A stretch of DNA of 20,071 nucleotides from a virus, in the IMG/VR virus record IMGVR_UViG_3300010430_000562, positions 1-20,071 of that record; one strand, 5' to 3'. The notes under the pieces were generated by a model. It saw only the letters and a list, made by a program, of their open reading frames with translations. It ran no database searches and had not been told where the DNA came from. Made by a program: the position numbers and the translations under genes. Below are positions 5,083 to 10,196 of the stretch, piece by piece (position 1 is the stretch's first letter; every line of letters begins with the position of its first letter).

Positions 5083-5323
5083 GTTAATTTTGGAGACTGA
5101 AACATGAGTATGAATAAAGACATTAAACTATTAAGGGAAGCACTAAAAGCAACTGTAAAACAACTGAACGATGTTACGCCACTCCTACAGACTGACGAAA
5201 ATGGAGTGGGACCAGGTTGCACTGCCCACTTTCAGGCGTTAATTAATGCAAGCCACGCTTTAGAAGAGACTAAAGACAGCTAACGCCGAATTCAACGGCG
5301 CGAAGCGTCCTTTGAATGAAGTG
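5077..5323 (+). mobile_element. Integron-like gene cassette 2 (247 bp)
   Basis: Starts TTAGCTGT after G5076 and ends at G5323. GTTAGCTGT (5076-5084) is perfectly complementary over 9 bp to ACAGCTAAC at 5276-5284, which again contains the ORF stop codon. It carries one 59-aa ORF with GGAG at good spacing and a short attC. It is directly joined to cassette 1 in the same orientation. Confidence 0.78.
5104..5283 (+). CDS. Cassette 2 protein, 59 aa, unknown function
   Basis: The ATG is preceded by TTTTGGAGACTGAAAC (GGAG, spacing 8). The product is mainly helical: residues 3-29 (KDIKLLREALKATVKQLNDV...) form one amphipathic helix, a glycine-containing turn follows (ENGVGPGC), then a second helix (TAHFQALINASHALEETK). 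A helical hairpin of this size could bind another protein or a small ligand. I recognise no family. The stop TAA is within the R'' box AGCTAAC, as for the other cassette. Confidence 0.72.
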   Translation: MSMNKDIKLLREALKATVKQLNDVTPLLQTDENGVGPGCTAHFQALINASHALEETKDS

Positions 5324-5329
5324 TTATAA
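5278..5329 (+). other. attC2-like recombination site of cassette 2
   Basis: R'' AGCTAAC is at 5278-5284 and GTTATAA (G plus the original flanking sequence) at 5323-5329. The inner arms pair as ATTCAA (5290-5295)/TTGAAT (5312-5317) and GGCGC/GCG-T-CC around a GAA loop, with a bulged T in GTCC. The same bulged GTCC occurs in attC1. At 52 bp it is at the short end for attC sites. Confidence 0.72.
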
Positions 5330-5337
5330 AGGGAAAT

Positions 5338-5520
5338 ATGAAGTTAAACGAAGCGTATGATATTTTGAGAATTCATCAAAAGTGGAGAAAAGGCGACCAA
5401 TATCTAAAGCGGGTTCCGCCATTTGTTTTGAGTGAGGCTATAGATATGATTTTAAATGCTCACTACTCGGCAGAGATGACAATAGCAACTCCAAAGGGGA
5501 AAGAAGGTGAGGGCAACTAA
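5338..5520 (+). CDS. Hypothetical 60-aa protein
   Basis: The ATG lies eight bases after the right edge of the cassette array; its Shine-Dalgarno (AAAGGGAA) begins right at that junction, so the insertion left the gene intact. Product: helical N-terminus (MKLNEAYDILRIHQKWRKG), middle PPFVLSEAIDMILNAH, polar tail. No membrane segment. It overlaps the next gene by 14 bases. No family recognised. Confidence 0.65.
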   Translation: MKLNEAYDILRIHQKWRKGDQYLKRVPPFVLSEAIDMILNAHYSAEMTIATPKGKEGEGN

Positions 5521-5743
5521 AAGAGAGATATTAAAAGAGACCGCCAAGGCAAAGAAGATTTTAAAGGAAGTGATTGATTTGAAGTCTTATATGGAAAAGG
5601 CGGGAAGGGAGCTAAAGGTTGCTAGGTTGACCAGTGAGCAGTTTAGAGAGCTTGGTGTTTCCGATGGGTTTAAGTATCAAGGTATTGAATTAAAACTAGA
5701 TAAGGAGAAAGCAGGGTGCATGAATCAATCATCGCTAATTTAA
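5507..5743 (+). CDS. Hypothetical 78-aa helical, basic protein
   Basis: GTG start within the end of the preceding gene, with GGGGAAAG upstream. The first 45 residues are lysine-rich amphipathic helix (ILKETAKAKKILKEVIDLKS), followed by a short strand-rich segment (SDGFKYQGIELKLDKE). It overlaps the following GTG start by 28 bases. Function unknown. Confidence 0.6.
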   Translation: MRATKREILKETAKAKKILKEVIDLKSYMEKAGRELKVARLTSEQFRELGVSDGFKYQGIELKLDKEKAGCMNQSSLI

Positions 5744-5958
5744 CGATAGAAGAATTAGAGGTTCATTTTTCAATTAATGATAGCGATCCTTTTGCTAAAA
5801 GACTCTTTGAATTGGTGACGGAAATCAAGGTTGAGAGGGATGATCTATCCGATGAGCTTGAATCTGAAAGGTGTAATCTTGGCGAAAAGATTGAGGAGCT
5901 AGAAGAAGAGGTCGGGAGACTAGAAGAGGTTATAGAGGAGCTAGAAGATGAATCCTGA
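5716..5958 (+). CDS. Acidic coiled-coil protein, 80 aa
   Basis: GTG start preceded by AAGGAG nine bases away, inside the previous gene. Residues 1-35 form a mixed segment (NLTIEELEVHFSINDSDPFA). From about residue 37 to the end the sequence is a continuous glutamate-rich heptad coiled coil (ELESERCNLGEKIEELEEEV and onward). It should self-associate and may bind a basic partner. The end of this gene supplies the Shine-Dalgarno (GAGGAG) of the next. Confidence 0.65.
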   Translation: MHESIIANLTIEELEVHFSINDSDPFAKRLFELVTEIKVERDDLSDELESERCNLGEKIEELEEEVGRLEEVIEELEDES

Positions 5959-6136
5959 AGAAACAGAGCAGTACAAAGCAGGTGTGCAGGCTAGGCTAGC
6001 ATTCGAGGGTAGCTCTACATGTCCTTACTCAATGCCTAGAGCTGCGGTATCTGGTGTTAACCACGAAGGTGGCCACAGCAAAGAAATAATTAACTTCCAT
6101 CTATGGATGGCCGGATACAATGACGCGGGGGAGTAA
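5948..6136 (+). CDS. Rmf/CrpP-like small protein, 62 aa
   Basis: YKAGVQARLAFEG...CPYSM (Cys25-Pro26-Tyr27) and a terminal FHLWMAGYNDA (Trp53, Gly56, Tyr57) match the G-x2-A-R...CPY...W-x2-G-(W/Y) pattern of ribosome modulation factor and the CrpP group. Rmf binds the 30S anti-Shine-Dalgarno region and promotes 100S ribosome dimers. Here about 25 residues lie between CPY and the tryptophan, longer than in Rmf, including histidines (NHEGGHSKE). Good Shine-Dalgarno GAGGAG; overlaps the previous gene by 11 bases. A role in phage-controlled translation is inference. Confidence 0.6.
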   Translation: MNPEETEQYKAGVQARLAFEGSSTCPYSMPRAAVSGVNHEGGHSKEIINFHLWMAGYNDAGE

Positions 6137-6406
6137 ATGATTTTTACAGAGCATGAATTAAACAAGATAAAGCCTAAACCTAAGCAAGATTTAAATATCT
6201 GCAAAAGCCGATATGGTAAAGACAAATACCGCCTTCATTGTCGAATAGATCGTAATGAAGAGTATTTAGGCACATTCACAGAAGAAGAAGTTGCACTTGC
6301 AGAAGAGGCAGCTCAGAAAATGATCAAGAATAGAATGGTTGATCAGAGATTTAGAGATGCACTAAAAAGCCGAGTAAGGAGAGTATTAAATCAATGTGCG
6401 GTATAA
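6137..6406 (+). CDS. Small protein with AP2/arm-type DNA-binding motif, 89 aa
   Basis: The ATG follows directly after the previous stop, with GGGGGAG as Shine-Dalgarno. Residues 24-62 (SRYGKDKYRLHCRIDRNEEY then LGTFTEEEVALAEEAAQKMI) follow the three-strand plus helix pattern of AP2-like domains, which bind DNA in phage HNH and integrase proteins (YLGTF followed by an alanine-rich helix). The C-terminus is basic (RFRDALKSRVRRVL). It may be a stand-alone DNA-binding protein. Family assignment is tentative. Confidence 0.55.
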   Translation: MIFTEHELNKIKPKPKQDLNICKSRYGKDKYRLHCRIDRNEEYLGTFTEEEVALAEEAAQKMIKNRMVDQRFRDALKSRVRRVLNQCAV

Positions 6407-6407
6407 T
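6402..6407 (+). promoter_or_regulatory. Possible -10 element TATAAT
   Basis: A perfect TATAAT overlaps the stop of the AP2-like gene, about 26 bases before the next ATG. No -35 match is seen at 16-18 bp and no TGn extension, so support is weak. Confidence 0.2.
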
Positions 6408-6432
6408 GCGCTCATAAATCAAGGGGCGCAAA

Positions 6433-6666
6433 ATGGAAGCTTGCAAAAAGGGGGTGGTGGTTATAAGTCGCCATGATATGGTTAATATATATCCGCTTGG
6501 CGGTCAGTATAATAACTACCTAAAACACCCTTTAATCTTTGCGCTATCCCTTATAGAGGTAACAAGAACACCAAATACAATAATGGAAAAAGCCATGGTG
6601 TTAGAAGTAGATGAGATATTAGATGCAATCACGAACATTGCTAGCAGACAAGCTAAATTTGACTGA
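6433..6666 (+). CDS. Hypothetical 77-aa protein
   Basis: ATG preceded by AAGGGGCGCAAA. The product has a strand-rich start (GVVVISRHDMVNIYPLGGQY) and a helical end (MVLEVDEILDAITNIASRQ). It contains no membrane segment or known motif. It overlaps the next gene by 44 bases in another frame. Function unknown. Confidence 0.55.
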   Translation: MEACKKGVVVISRHDMVNIYPLGGQYNNYLKHPLIFALSLIEVTRTPNTIMEKAMVLEVDEILDAITNIASRQAKFD

Positions 6667-6841
6667 CGCTGAAAAAATAAACACAATATACGCACTTAGA
6701 ATTCAAACATACCAACACCTTCACACTCTAGGAATGATTGACAATGGCCTACTCAAAGCCGAAAAAGAAGCCCGCAAAGAAAAAGCCCGTAAAGACATCA
6801 AACGCCAATGGCGCAAAGTTACGAAAGAAGAAGCCTTCTAA
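6623..6841 (+). CDS. Hypothetical 72-aa basic helical protein
   Basis: The ATG lies in the end of the previous gene with only a weak Shine-Dalgarno (GATGAGAT). Residues 10-40 form helices (LNLTDAEKINTIYALRIQTY), and the last 30 are extremely charged (KAEKEARKEKARKDIKRQWR). The last 98 bases also encode the start of another lysine-rich protein in a different frame (from 6744). Both frames look coding; this one is slightly less certain because of its weak start. Confidence 0.5.
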   Translation: MQSRTLLADKLNLTDAEKINTIYALRIQTYQHLHTLGMIDNGLLKAEKEARKEKARKDIKRQWRKVTKEEAF

Positions 6842-6905
6842 GACCGCTTTTGGTACTGGTATTAAGGCGAAAAAAGATCGTAACGGCAATGTAAAAAAGG
6901 CATAA
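6744..6905 (+). CDS. Lysine-rich 53-aa protein in overlapping frame
   Basis: An ATG with AGGA about ten bases upstream opens a frame for MAYSKPKKKPAKKKPVKT..., continuing ...LRKKKPSKTAFGTGIKAKKD and ending KKA. It resembles short histone-tail-like or nucleic-acid-binding phage peptides: many KKP repeats and almost no acidic residues. It fills the otherwise empty space to 6905, just before the next ATG at 6921. Such composition suggests DNA or RNA binding by charge; no family is named. Confidence 0.5.
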   Translation: MAYSKPKKKPAKKKPVKTSNANGAKLRKKKPSKTAFGTGIKAKKDRNGNVKKA

Positions 6906-6920
6906 AGCCAAGGGCTAAAG

Positions 6921-7409
6921 ATGACACCGATGATTCTAGTGGGGCTAATGATTCTAGCCCTAATCGTAAGAAGAACAAAGATAGCAGTAATAGTCGCAAG
7001 CGGGTTCGTAGCAAGTGAGCTTGTGGCCTATACAGGTTTGGACGTTGTATCAATGCTCATTATTTGCACTTCTATCAATATCATCATAGCCCTTGGCTGC
7101 ATTAAATACTGGCGAGACGAAGGTGACAACATAGGCGCATGGATGACCTTGATGACATCTATTGCGGCTGCCCTATCTTTTTCGAAGCTGGCTGCTATAG
7201 GCGTAGTAAGTGGCCCAGCATTACACAATTCAATAATGAACACGGTCAACGAATTACTGATAGGTGTTGCCATGTTCACTATTGCCCTATTGTTACTGCT
7301 CCCATCTAAACCGTGGACCCTTCATGAGCTATTGGCAGATATTAAGCATGGCATTTCTAGGTTGGGCTATTTATTTGGTCATAGCTCTGGCAATGGACGT
7401 GAGACGTGA
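6921..7409 (+). CDS. Multi-pass membrane protein, possibly a holin, 162 aa
   Basis: Four to five hydrophobic segments: about residues 4-16, 21-39 (IAVIVASGFVASELVAYTG), 42-61 (VVSMLIICTSINIIIALGCI), 75-95 and 109-127 (NELLIGVAMFTIALLLLL), then a 30-residue cytoplasmic-type tail. ATG preceded by AGGGCTAAAG. It ends with a GTGA overlap to another small membrane protein. Membrane genes just before the terminase often serve lysis in podophages, but no endolysin is seen nearby, so holin remains a guess. Confidence 0.65.
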   Translation: MTPMILVGLMILALIVRRTKIAVIVASGFVASELVAYTGLDVVSMLIICTSINIIIALGCIKYWRDEGDNIGAWMTLMTSIAAALSFSKLAAIGVVSGPALHNSIMNTVNELLIGVAMFTIALLLLLPSKPWTLHELLADIKHGISRLGYLFGHSSGNGRET

Positions 7410-7470
7410 ACATAAGCGGAAATCATGTAGTGGCAGGGACAAATCTAGGCTTCATGAACCTGACGACTGA
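7324..7470 (+). CDS. Candidate overprinted 48-aa membrane peptide
   Basis: Within the end of the previous gene, another frame encodes MSYWQILSMAFLGWAIYLVI (one transmembrane helix) followed by a basic tail (MDVRREHKRKSC). The shape (helix plus positive tail) is typical of small phage membrane proteins. The Shine-Dalgarno is weak (GTGGA) and the whole ORF overlaps two other genes, so it may be fortuitous. Confidence 0.3.
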   Translation: MSYWQILSMAFLGWAIYLVIALAMDVRREHKRKSCSGRDKSRLHEPDD

Positions 7471-7603
7471 CGAGGCCGCGTTTCTTGTATCTTCTGCGGT
7501 TGCAGTATCTTATGTTTTCATTGCTGCGTTTAATGCGTGGTCAGACCATAAATACAGGAAGGAGAGCTATAATGCCGCTAAAGAAGGGAAAGAAAAATAT
7601 TAG
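7406..7603 (+). CDS. Single-pass membrane protein, 65 aa
   Basis: The GTG start forms a GTGA overlap with the preceding membrane gene; an ATG at 7454 would give a 49-aa version. One hydrophobic segment (AAFLVSSAVAVSYVFIAAFN) is followed by a charged cytoplasmic tail (WSDHKYRKESYNAAKEGKEK). With its neighbour it may form a holin/antiholin-type pair, an inference from topology and order only. Confidence 0.55.
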   Translation: MNISGNHVVAGTNLGFMNLTTDEAAFLVSSAVAVSYVFIAAFNAWSDHKYRKESYNAAKEGKEKY

Positions 7604-7643
7604 TTCTAACATTAAGAAGTTGCGAGGCAAGGGTGAAGAATGA
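7572..7643 (+). CDS. Lysine-rich 23-aa peptide (MPLKKGK family)
   Basis: The ATG has GGAGAG at ideal spacing. MPLKKGKKNISSNIKKLRGK matches the start of a widespread family of short phage proteins beginning MPLKKGKSxKxISSNIKxL, usually about 40-60 aa. Here the family's QAVAIAL-type second half is missing and the frame stops after GKGEE, so it is a truncated member. It shares ATGA with the next gene. Confidence 0.6.
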   Translation: MPLKKGKKNISSNIKKLRGKGEE

Positions 7644-7801
7644 GTGACAAAGCCAAAATAAGCTTAGTGGCAGAAACACCAAGCGAAAAGAAGCGCAGGG
7701 AGTGGCAAACGGTAAGGGATTATAGGAAGTTGCTAGCCGCTTATGATCTACCTACTGTGCCAAACCCTGAAGAAAGCAAAAAGGTCAGCGTTAAGGTGTG
7801 A
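7640..7801 (+). CDS. Hypothetical 53-aa protein
   Basis: Starts in an ATGA overlap with the preceding peptide, with AAGGGTGAAG in front. The product (MSDKAKISLVAETPSEKKRR, EWQTVRDYRKLLAAYDLP) is a polar start followed by an amphipathic helix. It overlaps the following GTG start by four bases. Unknown function; real because of tight coupling on both sides. Confidence 0.55.
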   Translation: MSDKAKISLVAETPSEKKRREWQTVRDYRKLLAAYDLPTVPNPEESKKVSVKV

Positions 7802-7971
7802 CTCAATTAGTAGAAAACACCAGTAAATTCAATAGCTTACTAGAATTGTTTGATTTATCGCCTGATGGTATTAAGAATGTTATAATCAAGATAGATCGAG
7901 GCAAGGCTATGAGTGACGCAGGTGACTGCTACATAGTTAAGAAAGACAAAATGACAACCGATCAAGACTGA
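7798..7971 (+). CDS. Hypothetical 57-aa protein, last gene of the early chain
   Basis: GTG start in a GTGA overlap, with AAGG nearby. The product has a leucine-rich helix (SKFNSLLELFDL), then strands SPDGIKNVIIKIDRGK and DCYIVKKDKM. No family. A strong terminator follows 18 bases after its stop, so it ends the transcription unit before the late genes. Confidence 0.55.
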   Translation: MTQLVENTSKFNSLLELFDLSPDGIKNVIIKIDRGKAMSDAGDCYIVKKDKMTTDQD

Positions 7972-7988
7972 TAATTATTGTCACTTAC

Positions 7989-8010
7989 TGACCTTAACGG
8001 GTCATTTTTT
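7989..8010 (+). terminator. Rho-independent terminator before the late genes
   Basis: TGACC (7989-7993) pairs with GGTCA (8000-8004) around TTAACG, followed by six Ts (8005-8010). It separates the small-gene block from the terminase genes. Confidence 0.75.
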
Positions 8011-8045
8011 ATCCTTCACATAGTTTTATACGGGTTAATTACGGG

Positions 8046-8501
8046 ATGGCTAGGAGTAGCACGACATTCGGCGAAGATGCGCAACCCAGTAAGCGTAGAG
8101 GCAAAAGCGGGAAGACATTGGTACTAGAGGGCATCAAGGCTGCTATGCCCCTATGTAAGACCAGTGAGCAGGCTGAGACGCTTTACTTCAAAGAAGTAGC
8201 TAAGCGGGCTTTCAGTGTTGAAGATAAAGATAGTGCAATGCTTCTTAAGTGGATGGGGGACAAAGGATGGGCAAGCCTAAAGGCGGTACTAGAACCAGTT
8301 GCCTTTGAATACCCTGAAGATGGCACAAGACTAGAAAAGGCGGATGCTGTTTTGCTAGCAATGGCTAAAGGCATTATTCCTGCTGATGTTGGCTCTCTGT
8401 TCCTTCGCTCTAATGAGCACGTTTCTAATGTAGAGGTAGACACTAAGATCAAGCAAGAGCTAGAAGAGATTAAGCAGCACCTAGGTCTATCTGATGGCTA
8501 A
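8046..8501 (+). CDS. Terminase small subunit (probable), 151 aa
   Basis: It lies directly upstream of and overlaps the large subunit by eight bases. The basic, flexible N-terminus (MARSSTTFGEDAQPSKRRGK) and helical body (TLVLEGIKAAMPLCKTSEQA; RLEKADAVLLAMAKGIIPAD) are typical of small terminase proteins of marine podophages. The C-terminus is a charged helix (IKQELEEIKQHLGL). Small subunits assemble as rings that recognise the packaging site and stimulate the large-subunit ATPase. Assignment rests on position and N-terminal style more than a diagnostic motif. The Shine-Dalgarno is weak. Confidence 0.7.
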   Translation: MARSSTTFGEDAQPSKRRGKSGKTLVLEGIKAAMPLCKTSEQAETLYFKEVAKRAFSVEDKDSAMLLKWMGDKGWASLKAVLEPVAFEYPEDGTRLEKADAVLLAMAKGIIPADVGSLFLRSNEHVSNVEVDTKIKQELEEIKQHLGLSDG

Positions 8502-10188
8502 TGCAGCCTTACTTAAAGAGATAGATAGAATTAAGCCATTGGCCAAGGCCCAGTCAGGCACATTAGAGCCTACTGTCTACGGGATAGTTGATAGGGTAGA
8601 CAATATTGACGGTGAGTTAATCCCTAATATTATTCGTAAATGGAAGGGCACCATAGGGGATATGCACCCCACTGATGATGAGCCCACTGTATTGTTAGTC
8701 CCAAAGCTAGAGCCTGCCATACTCAAGTACAAAAAATATAAATGCTTTTTTGGCGGACGTGGTGGAATGAAGACTATGTTTGCTCAGAATGTGTTTACGG
8801 CAGAGGTTCACTCATCCGGAATTAAGAACTACGTGCTTCGTGAGCGAATGAAGTCATTAAAAGACTCTATATTCTCCGGTATTGAGACAACTATATCCAA
8901 ATCTGGATTGGGTGGCTTTATATCCGTTCCCTCTAAATGGGAAATAAGAAACACCAATGGCGGGAAGTTCGTATTCGGGGGTATGGCAAACATCCTTGAC
9001 ATGAAAGGCGCGGCGGACTTTAAGCGCTTTCTAATGGAGGAGGCAGAGAAGACCAGTCAGAAGACTATCGACACACTAGGCCCAACGCTAAGGGATATAT
9101 TAGGAGCTGAGCTTTGGTATCTATGGAACACAGGATCGAGCCAAGACCCAATGTCTCAGGAATTCATAATCCCTTATCAGGCTGATATAGATAGAGATGG
9201 GTACTATGAAGATGAGCACCATCTAATCATCAAGCTCACCTATGAGGACAACCCTTGGTTTATGCATGATGAGTCACTAAGGCAAGAGATTGAGAAAGAC
9301 CAGAACAAGGTTAAGCGAGGCATTATGAGTCAATCAAGGTTCGATGGCATATGGCTTGGAAAGTTCAATGATGATGTGGCCAACTCAGTGATTAAAGAGG
9401 ACTGGTTCAAGGCTTGTATTGATGCCCATGAGAAACTAGGCATAGAACAAAGAGGCGCTATCACCTCAGCGTGCGATCCATCCGATACTGGTAACGATCC
9501 ATGTGGCTTTGTATCTAGACAAGGAATAGTCTTTTTTGATGCGAGAGAGATAGAAGCTGAGAATGGCAACCGCAAGATAGATGAGGCTTGCAAGATTGCC
9601 ATATCTCATGGTTGCGATTCATTTGGATATGATGCTGACGGCTTGGGTGCAACGCTAAGGGATAATGTGGATAAGGCGTTTAGTGGAAAGAATGTAAATA
9701 TCTATGCTTACAAAGGGTCTAGCGAAATACATAGCCCGGAGGCTGAATTCAAGAGTGAGACAGCCGGATTAACCAATAGGGCAAACAAACTAAAAAACAA
9801 AGACGTTCTTCATAATAAGAAAGCTCAAAATATTATCAGCTTTGCTGAGGCGGTATTTAGAACATGGGAGGCAGTAGTGGAGGGTAAATATCATGACCCC
9901 GATACACTCATAAGCTTTAAGTCTTACGATCCTGAGACGAAGACAGGTATCAAGCCGGATATGATGGAGAAGCTAAAGGCGGAAGCTTGTAAGACTCCAA
10001 TAAAGCCTGCTGACACAGTTAAGTTCTACACTAAACCCGAGCTAAGGAAGGGCGTTCAATTGCCTGACGGGTCGAGACTGGTCATCCCTTCGCCAAACAT
10101 ATTTGACGCTGCTGTGCTTTCACGCGACAAGTCAAGTATAATGAAACAAATAGACACGGTGGAAGTGAATTTCCAGTCCTTATTTTAG
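8494..10188 (+). CDS. Terminase large subunit (packaging ATPase/nuclease), 564 aa
   Basis: Walker A is GGRGGMKT at residues 87-94 (CFFGGRGGMKTM) and Walker B FLMEEAE at 179-185, with Glu as catalytic carboxylate. The C-terminal RNase H-like nuclease shows Asp328 in SACDPSDTG and Asp380/Asp382 in GYDADGLG, the metal ligands that cut the concatemer. The motor pumps DNA through the portal encoded next. About 85 residues precede Walker A, including an N-terminal helical segment longer than in many relatives. Overlaps the small subunit gene; the portal gene begins eight bases after its stop. Confidence 0.95.
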   Translation: MANAALLKEIDRIKPLAKAQSGTLEPTVYGIVDRVDNIDGELIPNIIRKWKGTIGDMHPTDDEPTVLLVPKLEPAILKYKKYKCFFGGRGGMKTMFAQNVFTAEVHSSGIKNYVLRERMKSLKDSIFSGIETTISKSGLGGFISVPSKWEIRNTNGGKFVFGGMANILDMKGAADFKRFLMEEAEKTSQKTIDTLGPTLRDILGAELWYLWNTGSSQDPMSQEFIIPYQADIDRDGYYEDEHHLIIKLTYEDNPWFMHDESLRQEIEKDQNKVKRGIMSQSRFDGIWLGKFNDDVANSVIKEDWFKACIDAHEKLGIEQRGAITSACDPSDTGNDPCGFVSRQGIVFFDAREIEAENGNRKIDEACKIAISHGCDSFGYDADGLGATLRDNVDKAFSGKNVNIYAYKGSSEIHSPEAEFKSETAGLTNRANKLKNKDVLHNKKAQNIISFAEAVFRTWEAVVEGKYHDPDTLISFKSYDPETKTGIKPDMMEKLKAEACKTPIKPADTVKFYTKPELRKGVQLPDGSRLVIPSPNIFDAAVLSRDKSSIMKQIDTVEVNFQSLF

Positions 10189-10196
10189 GTGCTCAA

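Noticed and set aside
7978-8045. Promoter for the terminase operon
   Set aside because: TTGTCA at 7978 has no -10 match at suitable spacing and overlaps the terminator; other AT-rich hexamers lacked partners.
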